Under the pieces are notes generated by a model. It saw only the letters and a program-made list of their open reading frames with translations, searched no databases and was not told the origin of the DNA. Of a stretch of DNA of 64,000 bases, positions 58,626 through 64,000 are shown piece after piece. The position numbers and the translations under genes were made by a program. The stretch's first letter is position 1; every line of letters starts with the position of its first letter. The stretch is from Zobellia barbeyronii (GTDB taxonomy: Bacteria > Bacteroidota > Bacteroidia > Flavobacteriales > Flavobacteriaceae): positions 124,001-188,000 of the forward strand of contig NZ_JACATN010000002.1 in NCBI RefSeq assembly GCF_018603515.1, in the 5' to 3' direction.

Positions 58626-60107
58626 TTATAAAGTCGATAAAAAAGCTTGTCCATTCTCTAAATGCTGTTGCTGTTTCTCAGCAGGCATCTTATCAAACAT
58701 TCGCACTAGCATTCCTAAGCGCGGATTTGATAAAAAGAAATCGCGATGTACATGCATAAAACGCCAAAAGAGCCCATCCCAAGTGTCCTGCCACTCCCCT
58801 TTTTTATAGTTGCTCATTTTTAATAAATAATTACTGCCACTGATATAGGGTTTGGTTGCCATAAGCCCACCATCTGCAAATTGACTCATTCCATAAATAT
58901 TAGAGACCATAACCCAATCATAAGAATCTATAAAAAGTTCCATAAACCAAGTATAGACTTCATCCGGATCAAACTCGCACAGCATCATAAAATTACCTAA
59001 AATCATTAGACGTTCTATGTGGTTACAATACCCTGTTTGTAATACTTTTTTAATGGTTTGATCAATTGGCGGAATACCAGTTGTTCCATCATAAAAAGAA
59101 GACGGTATTTTTCTTTTAAACTTCCAGAAATTAGTTGTGCGCTCTTCACTACCTCTAGATTCATAAATACCTCTCATAAACTCTCGCCATCCTATGATTT
59201 GCCGGACGAAACCTTCGAGAGAATTGATGGGTACCTTGTTTTCTTCAGCATATAGTAAACAAGCTTCAATAATTTCTTTAGGCGTTATTAAACCTACATT
59301 GAGCATGGGCGTTAAAACGCTGTGGTTTAAAATAGAATTTTCAGCAACCACTGCATCTTCATAGGTACCGAACTCCATAAAGCGTTGCTCAAAAAACTGA
59401 TGCAACCACATTTGGGTTGTTTCAAAACTTGTTGGATATAAGGACTGTTTTGTTAGAATTCCTAAATGATTAGAAAAGTGCTTTTCTACATAGGTTATAG
59501 CTTCTTCATAATAGATATCTACATCTGGAAATTGAATAGAAGGAGGCGTTTTCTTAGCAGGATATTTCTTTCTGTTTTCCGCATCAAAAGTCCATTTTCC
59601 ACCTGTAGGTTTACCATCAGCATCTATTAAAATATTTCGCTTTTTACGCTGCTCAGTGTAAAAGGTAGTTTGATGGTATTTCTTTTTATCGGTTCTAAAA
59701 AAAGTCGCTAAATCTTCTTTCGTATTTAAAAATAAAGGTGAATTGAGTATCGTTGTTGAAATATCATTTGCTAAACAGCCTTTTTCTATCCGCTTCTGTA
59801 ACCAATTATCCGTTGGGTCTATATAGTTAATATGTTCAATTCCCTGGAGCTTTAATGTTGGGATGAGCTCTCTAATATCAGAAGTTACATCCGTTTCTTC
59901 AATATAAGATACTTCAAGGTTTTTATCTTCTCTTAGAAAACTGGCATACCGCTGCATTGTAGCTCTATGAAACGCTATTTTTTGCTTGTGGAAAGGGTAC
60001 TGCTTAAAGAATAAATATTCTTCAATAATATATATGGGCGCATCCACTTCAAAAAGTGGTGACTCTTTAAATAATTGATGTGGAAATATTAAGTTGATAC
60101 TTTTCAT
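58626..60107 (-). CDS. PhrB-like cryptochrome/photolyase lacking the Fe-S cysteines
   Basis: A 493-residue member of the prokaryotic (6-4)-photolyase-like group (COG3046). The N-terminal domain has [16 protein letters not shown] and the C-terminal FAD-binding domain has [35 protein letters not shown] and [15 protein letters not shown]. In standard PhrB proteins the next stretch is a CxxC-x-Cys segment holding a [4Fe-4S] cluster. Here residues 431-445 read [15 protein letters not shown], without any of these cysteines. It may be a photolyase, or a cryptochrome with changed redox behaviour. Its ATG overlaps the stop of the DUF2256 gene (ATGA), showing coupling. Confidence 0.88.
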   Translation of the reverse strand: MKSINLIFPHQLFKESPLFEVDAPIYIIEEYLFFKQYPFHKQKIAFHRATMQRYASFLREDKNLEVSYIEETDVTSDIRELIPTLKLQGIEHINYIDPTDNWLQKRIEKGCLANDISTTILNSPLFLNTKEDLATFFRTDKKKYHQTTFYTEQRKKRNILIDADGKPTGGKWTFDAENRKKYPAKKTPPSIQFPDVDIYYEEAITYVEKHFSNHLGILTKQSLYPTSFETTQMWLHQFFEQRFMEFGTYEDAVVAENSILNHSVLTPMLNVGLITPKEIIEACLLYAEENKVPINSLEGFVRQIIGWREFMRGIYESRGSEERTTNFWKFKRKIPSSFYDGTTGIPPIDQTIKKVLQTGYCNHIERLMILGNFMMLCEFDPDEVYTWFMELFIDSYDWVMVSNIYGMSQFADGGLMATKPYISGSNYLLKMSNYKKGEWQDTWDGLFWRFMHVHRDFFLSNPRLGMLVRMFDKMPAEKQQQHLENGQAFLSTL

Positions 60108-60232
60108 TTGTTCCTTCTACAACGTTCACTACAATATTTTACGGTGTCCCAGTTTCTCTCCCATTTTTTACGCCATGTAAATGGCCGCTCACAAACAATG
60201 CATATTTTCTCAGGAAGATGTTGTTTTTTCAT
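60104..60232 (-). CDS. DUF2256 zinc-ribbon protein
   Basis: A 42-residue protein easily missed because of its size. It has Cys11 and Cys14 (CIVC) and Cys34 and Cys38 (CSERC), a four-Cys zinc-ribbon pattern, with a Trp/Arg-rich centre ([11 protein letters not shown]). This is the DUF2256 signature, known to be encoded beside cryptochrome/photolyase genes in many bacteria. Function unknown; the basic, aromatic centre would suit nucleic-acid or protein contact. The start overlaps the stop of the flavin reductase gene by one base (TAATG), and its stop overlaps the start of the photolyase gene (ATGA). It is therefore translated as a coupled middle gene. Confidence 0.92.
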   Translation of the reverse strand: MKKQHLPEKICIVCERPFTWRKKWERNWDTVKYCSERCRRNK

Positions 60233-60861
60233 TACTCAAATTCAGGCATCTTGTTTAACCTAGCATAAGGATGGTTCTCTATCTTTTTTAAGGAGTAGTA
60301 ACTATTTAAACCTGAAATACCCACGGCGTTGGTTGTTTCTAAATCAATATCTCCGTCTATCATAGCATTGTCCGGCAATATCAAATGTTCAATTTCGCCA
60401 ATAATCAAAGTCGTTCCGTTGTGCTTAATATCAATTGCTTCTACAAAACGCATTCCTATTTTAAAACTGCTTTCTTTAACAAAGGGAGCTTTAAAATTAG
60501 TTATGTATTCTTCCGTAAGTTTACATCGTTCAAATTCAGAAATATCTACATCAAATTTTGCCGAAGTGTAATGTGCATTTTTTACAAATTCAGGATGAAT
60601 GTGATTAATAGTATAGGTTCCGTTTTCTAGAATATTACGATACGTATGCCCCACTTCTGCCGTTCGTGGTCTAGCGATAAAGCCTAGAAGCGCAGGGTCA
60701 CTGCCTAAGTGTACCACAGAGCTGAAAATAGCAAGATTAGTCTGTCCTTTATTATTTATAGTACCTATAAGATTAGCCGGCTTAATTCCCGTAACCGAAT
60801 TAATTATTTTTAGTTTAGTAACACGGTCTAGTTTTACTATATCTTCTTTAGTATACATCAT
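60232..60861 (-). CDS. Flavin reductase family protein
   Basis: A 209-residue flavin-reductase-like protein with the FMN-binding split-barrel fold. Visible: [31 protein letters not shown] (core [16 protein letters not shown], about 33-48), LGFIARP, and [22 protein letters not shown]. Members use NAD(P)H to reduce free or bound FMN/FAD. In this setting it might supply reduced flavin to the photolyases, which need FADH-; that link is inference from gene position. The cryptochrome gene ends four bases before its start, and the DUF2256 gene overlaps its stop. Confidence 0.85.
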   Translation of the reverse strand: MMYTKEDIVKLDRVTKLKIINSVTGIKPANLIGTINNKGQTNLAIFSSVVHLGSDPALLGFIARPRTAEVGHTYRNILENGTYTINHIHPEFVKNAHYTSAKFDVDISEFERCKLTEEYITNFKAPFVKESSFKIGMRFVEAIDIKHNGTTLIIGEIEHLILPDNAMIDGDIDLETTNAVGISGLNSYYSLKKIENHPYARLNKMPEFE

Positions 60862-60865
60862 ATTA

Positions 60866-62320
60866 TTATCTATTGACGTGGGTATTTAAAAGGCGATTCT
60901 TCTCTTGCTGCACTGCGGGATGTTCTTTATGACCCCAAATCTTATCTCTGGCTGCGCGAGCACTTTCTTGTAAATCTACAATGGGTAAAGGATAATCCTC
61001 TCCTATTATAACACCACAAAAAGTTTGTTCCATTGCTGTCATTTTCCAAGGCTCATGAATATGAACGATTGGTATATTACCGAGTTCTGGAATCCACTTT
61101 TTAATGAATATACCCTGTGGGTCGTGTTCTTTCGAGTTCTTAATCGGGTTGTATAAACGTACCGTGTTAATACCCGTAGTACCAGCTTGCATTTGAAACT
61201 GTGGATAGTGAATACCTGGCTCATAGTCTAAAAACTGTCTTGCCAAATGATAAGTGCCGTCCCGCCAATCTTGGTCTAGATTGAGTGTTAAAAATGAAAC
61301 CACCATGGCGCGCATTCTAAAATTTACCCACCCGGTTTGCTCAACAGCCCGCATACATGCATCAATTAACGGATAACCGGTTGTACCAGTTTTCCAAGCT
61401 TTAATAAAAGCTTCGTTCTTTTCATGTTTTAGTAATTCATATCCATTATTAATACAATGCGTCTCATAACGACATTCTACTTCAAATTTCTGTATGAAAT
61501 GACAATGCCAATGCAAACGAGTAAGCATAGCAGAAAAAGTATCGCTGTTTTTTGTTCCGTTAGGGTGTATTCCTATAAACTGAAAAGCTTGCTTAACACT
61601 TAGGTTACCCCAAGCCAAATAAGGAGATAAACGGCTGCAGGCCGTTCTACTTTCTGTTGGTTTTGAAATATGCTTTTTATAATTAAAACCTCTTTGAGCA
61701 GCAAATGATTTCAAATACCGCCAAGCATTGTATTCCCCCGCAGGTTGGTACTGTTTTGGGTATAATTGTAATTGGTATTCTAATTTTACAGGAATTATAA
61801 AATGATGTGTAAATGGCTTTTCTTCTGAAACTGAAAACTTGTTTTGAATCACAGGCTCATGCATCTTAGCGTGCCATTGCTTATTCCAATCGTCTCTGTT
61901 TTTGATACCTCTTAAAATACCATCCCGTTGGGATTCTTCCCAAAGAATACTATTTTTTTTACAAAACGATTTCACTTTCTTGTCACGGTGCCAAGTAAAC
62001 TGAGTGCCACTTTCACGAAAGCTAAAAATGCCTTTTACATCAAAACATTCTTGAAGATGCTTAAACACATCACTAGCTTCTCCATAAAATACATCTACGT
62101 TTCTATTAAAGGGTGCCAGTGTCTTGTTTAAAGCCACAATGGAATGATATATAAACTGCAAATGCCGTGGACTCGTATCTGGATACGCTATAAAGCTAGG
62201 CTCAAACAAATAAACAATGCGGTACGGTATACCTGCTTGCTCCGCTTTTAGCAAGGGCTCATGGTCTTGCGAACGAATATCACGTTTTAACCAAACAATA
62301 TGTATAGCCTGCTTTTTCAA
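60866..62320 (-). CDS. Cryptochrome/deoxyribodipyrimidine photolyase
   Basis: A 484-residue two-domain photolyase-superfamily protein. The N-terminal alpha/beta domain has [19 protein letters not shown] and [11 protein letters not shown]; the linker [18 protein letters not shown] leads to the FAD-binding domain, with [47 protein letters not shown] (core [11 protein letters not shown]) and the FAD-contacting region [21 protein letters not shown]. All parts of a normal photolyase are present. It repairs UV dimers or senses blue light. The start is a TTG whose last two bases begin the TGA stop of the preceding gene, so translation is coupled. Confidence 0.92.
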   Translation of the reverse strand: MKKQAIHIVWLKRDIRSQDHEPLLKAEQAGIPYRIVYLFEPSFIAYPDTSPRHLQFIYHSIVALNKTLAPFNRNVDVFYGEASDVFKHLQECFDVKGIFSFRESGTQFTWHRDKKVKSFCKKNSILWEESQRDGILRGIKNRDDWNKQWHAKMHEPVIQNKFSVSEEKPFTHHFIIPVKLEYQLQLYPKQYQPAGEYNAWRYLKSFAAQRGFNYKKHISKPTESRTACSRLSPYLAWGNLSVKQAFQFIGIHPNGTKNSDTFSAMLTRLHWHCHFIQKFEVECRYETHCINNGYELLKHEKNEAFIKAWKTGTTGYPLIDACMRAVEQTGWVNFRMRAMVVSFLTLNLDQDWRDGTYHLARQFLDYEPGIHYPQFQMQAGTTGINTVRLYNPIKNSKEHDPQGIFIKKWIPELGNIPIVHIHEPWKMTAMEQTFCGVIIGEDYPLPIVDLQESARAARDKIWGHKEHPAVQQEKNRLLNTHVNR

Positions 62321-63435
62321 TAGGTAAGCTGCTTTTTACATTTTTTCCAGAAAGCAAAGAAAGACGGATAATACCCTTGCACATCAAACATCCATTCTCT
62401 TGGCTCTTCAAAACCTTCATAATGCTTATTTAAAGGATGTTCTTTATAATAAACGTCCTTTGTTTCATAATCAGAAATGAACTCATTAAACTCGCCTACA
62501 TAAACCTGAATATTCTCTATATTTTCGGCAGAAATAGTGAATATAAAATCAAGTGTTTTTAGGGAAACAGGATAGCTTCTGAAATGTGAAGGTTCTAATA
62601 GCAAAATTCTATTTGCAGTAGTATCTTTTTTCCATAACGGATCTAGGTTATAGAAATTATAGATACAAGCAGGCATGTCTTTATCAATAGTAATCGTTTG
62701 CTTCTTTGGTAAGGGCGTTTGTAAAACTAAGGTTGAAGTCTTTTTTAAAATTTCAGGGACCTCTAATCCACTAAAAGCTTCATAAGGCACATCTAAAAAG
62801 GTGTTTTTTTGTTGAGTAAAGCTGTATTTATTGATGTTCTCCTGATTGGCAACGTACTTCTTATTTGCATTTGCCCCAGCAACAGATTGCCAGCTTAACG
62901 CATTACTAGCCCAATCTGCATCTAGTAAATGATAATACATCCATTGTGCAGGAACTTTCCAATGACTTTGGGCCACATTACACGCCATAGATGCAATATA
63001 CATTCTTAGGTGATTGTGTAAATAACCCTCATCGTAAAATTTCTTAATAGAACTATCAATAGCATCAATACCCGTATCTGCTTCAACAATAGCTTTTGAA
63101 ATTGAATGATTGGAAACTGGTGTTTGCTGATTTTTTAAATCCGAATTAATAGCATCTCCTTTAGCAATCCATACTTGTTGCCAGTAATCTCGCCAAGCCA
63201 ATTCTTGAATAAATTTTTCAATTTGTGCAGGTTGATAGCCTCGCTTTAAAACTTCAGAAAGAATAAATTTTGTTGAAATAATTCCTCTAGAAATATAGGG
63301 AGACAAATAGGTAACTGAACCATTTACAAAATTTCGTGTTTTACCATACTTAACCGGATCAATATTACGAATACGCTGAAGAATTTCAGAATATGAAGTT
63401 GGAAAAATAGAATCTTGGTCTTCAAACAATTCCAT
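62317..63435 (-). CDS. Photolyase-like FAD-binding protein without N-terminal antenna domain
   Basis: A 372-residue protein that begins directly with the photolyase FAD-binding helical domain: [76 protein letters not shown] and [21 protein letters not shown]. The usual N-terminal Rossmann-like antenna domain is absent. Instead, about 110 residues follow at the C-terminus ([48 protein letters not shown]) that look like an alpha/beta domain. This would be a swapped domain order. It may be a partner or a light-independent flavoprotein. The ATG directly follows the TIGR03643 stop. Confidence 0.85.
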   Translation of the reverse strand: MELFEDQDSIFPTSYSEILQRIRNIDPVKYGKTRNFVNGSVTYLSPYISRGIISTKFILSEVLKRGYQPAQIEKFIQELAWRDYWQQVWIAKGDAINSDLKNQQTPVSNHSISKAIVEADTGIDAIDSSIKKFYDEGYLHNHLRMYIASMACNVAQSHWKVPAQWMYYHLLDADWASNALSWQSVAGANANKKYVANQENINKYSFTQQKNTFLDVPYEAFSGLEVPEILKKTSTLVLQTPLPKKQTITIDKDMPACIYNFYNLDPLWKKDTTANRILLLEPSHFRSYPVSLKTLDFIFTISAENIENIQVYVGEFNEFISDYETKDVYYKEHPLNKHYEGFEEPREWMFDVQGYYPSFFAFWKKCKKQLTY

Positions 63436-63726
63436 TTATCGCTTACTTATTTTATTCCCTGAAATAGCTCTTTGGCGCGAAGATTTAAAACGAGTAATAT
63501 CTGAACTGCGTTTCTTTAAATGCTTTTGGCTAACTCCACTATTAACGCGTTTGCGCCAACGCTTAAAACTAGATTCCTTAAGGTTGCCACGCATAACCTT
63601 AATGACTTCCTTTTCCGGTAAACCAAACTGAAACAGAATAGCTTCAAAAGGTGTTCTGTCCTCCCAAGCCATTTCTATTATACGGTCTAATTCTCTTTCT
63701 GTAAATTGTTTTGTTTCTGTTGTCAT
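63436..63726 (-). CDS. TIGR03643/DUF2805 family protein
   Basis: A 96-residue basic protein of the TIGR03643 family. The N-terminal helix-rich core FTERELDRIIEMAWEDRTPF (about 8-27), then IQ-like FGLPEKEVIKVMRGNLKESSFKRWRKRVN, a helix-turn-helix-like section with Trp-Arg, and a very basic tail RSSDITRFKSSRQRAISG. DNA or RNA binding is plausible by charge, unproved. Found almost always beside photolyase genes. I use the ATG at 63726 (MTTETKQFTE); an earlier ATG at 63762 would overlap the DUF2452 stop by 29 bases. The next gene begins with no gap. Confidence 0.85.
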   Translation of the reverse strand: MTTETKQFTERELDRIIEMAWEDRTPFEAILFQFGLPEKEVIKVMRGNLKESSFKRWRKRVNSGVSQKHLKKRSSDITRFKSSRQRAISGNKISKR

Positions 63727-63733
63727 ACTAAAA

Positions 63734-64000
63734 CTAGATTTTTTCCCAAATTTGGTCTGCATTCAAATAAAAGCTTCCTAATGCATTAAATCTACATTCT
63801 TCTGGTGCTATTATGGAAAGAAAAGATTCTCCGTTTTCCCTCTTATATAAATGATAGACTTTACCAATAATGGGTTCAAAATTGAATTTTGCATTATAAA
63901 TGAGTTTGTTGAATTCAAACTCTTGCATCATTTTATCATATTCCGCCTTTAACTCAAGATATCTTGCTTCAATCTTATGGTTTACTTTACTTATACTTCT
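63734..64000 (-). CDS. DUF2452 family protein (partial, runs off the window)
   Basis: The C-terminal 88 residues of a DUF2452 protein. The frame is open through the right edge: residues before the internal MMQEF read KVNHKIEARYLELKAEYDK, which matches the helix of the family before its C-terminal core FEPIIGKVYHLYKRENGESF and EECRFNALGSF. DUF2452 proteins are about 150-170 residues, so roughly half is missing and the real start lies beyond base 64000. The apparent start at 63931 is only an internal Met. It ends 7 bases before the TIGR03643 start and is the first visible gene of the photolyase operon. Confidence 0.88.
   Translation of the reverse strand, partial: RSISKVNHKIEARYLELKAEYDKMMQEFEFNKLIYNAKFNFEPIIGKVYHLYKRENGESFLSIIAPEECRFNALGSFYLNADQIWEKI

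Noticed and set aside
1-64000. CRISPR arrays, insertion sequences, prophage, tRNA or rRNA genes
   Set aside because: None of the expected repeats, transposase or integrase proteins, or cloverleaf-like segments were seen by eye; a tRNA or Rfam scan was not possible here.

Overview
The window reads as a piece of chromosome from a marine-type member of the Flavobacteriia (phylum Bacteroidota). The evidence is AT-rich DNA, promoters with the Bacteroidota -7 element TAnnTTTG, an ECF sigma / FecR / TonB-receptor cell-surface-signalling set, many Cys-lipoproteins, a CzcA-TolC fusion, and families typical of this group (DUF937, DUF983, DUF2452, DUF6146-like and DUF6787-like, TIGR03643, YchF, UvrA). 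Gene content is mostly chromosomal housekeeping. I see no rRNA, tRNA, CRISPR array, insertion sequence, integrase or phage module.

Layout. 0-4 kb: a SnoaL-like protein, a GNAT acetyltransferase, then a LexA-like XRE/S24 repressor divergent from a radical-SAM plus DUF4130 pair, with a dense set of TCCAAA/TTTGGA operator half-sites between them. 4-16 kb: uvrA, a LOG-type nucleosidase, a degenerate M1 peptidase fused to an apparent outer-membrane barrel, a fused alpha/beta E1 2-oxoacid dehydrogenase, DoxX, holA, an HsdR_N nuclease-like protein and a glycosyltransferase. 16-22 kb: an OmpA lipoprotein, a YrdC/YciO protein, a UvrD/PcrA helicase and ychF. 22-27 kb: ECF sigma factor, FecR and an STN-containing TonB receptor. 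27-32 kb: ferredoxin, acyl-CoA reductase, serC, serA, DUF937. 32-36 kb: small proteins and a ZnuD-like TonB receptor operon. 36-46 kb: sterol-desaturase-like protein, sulfite-oxidase/cytochrome c pair, folE, ABC ATPase, AraC regulator, thioredoxin-like protein, an SGNH esterase and a sugar isomerase. 46-53 kb: a heavy-metal RND efflux operon.

53-64 kb is the most interesting part. A tightly packed minus-strand operon runs off the right edge: DUF2452 (partial), TIGR03643, an FAD-binding photolyase-like protein without the usual N-terminal domain, a cryptochrome/photolyase, a flavin reductase, a 42-residue DUF2256 zinc-ribbon protein, a PhrB-like photolyase that lacks the usual iron-sulfur cysteine cluster, and a CIA30 protein. 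Next to it are a glutathione peroxidase, a CDP-alcohol phosphotransferase, an FAD-dependent amine-oxidase-like protein and a 6-pyruvoyl-tetrahydropterin-synthase-type protein.

By eye I find a 36-bp inverted repeat, TTTTGTTTA-n18-TAAAC(A/G)AAA, with exactly the same 18-nt spacer in the promoter regions of these accessory genes (55653-55688, 57067-57102, and a weaker copy at 53668-53703). A fourth copy lies about 14 kb away, directly upstream of folE (39969-40004). FolE and PTPS are consecutive pterin-pathway enzymes. The pattern therefore suggests one regulon joining pterin synthesis, flavin/redox functions and light-dependent DNA repair. The repeat is seen directly; the regulon and any light response are inference.
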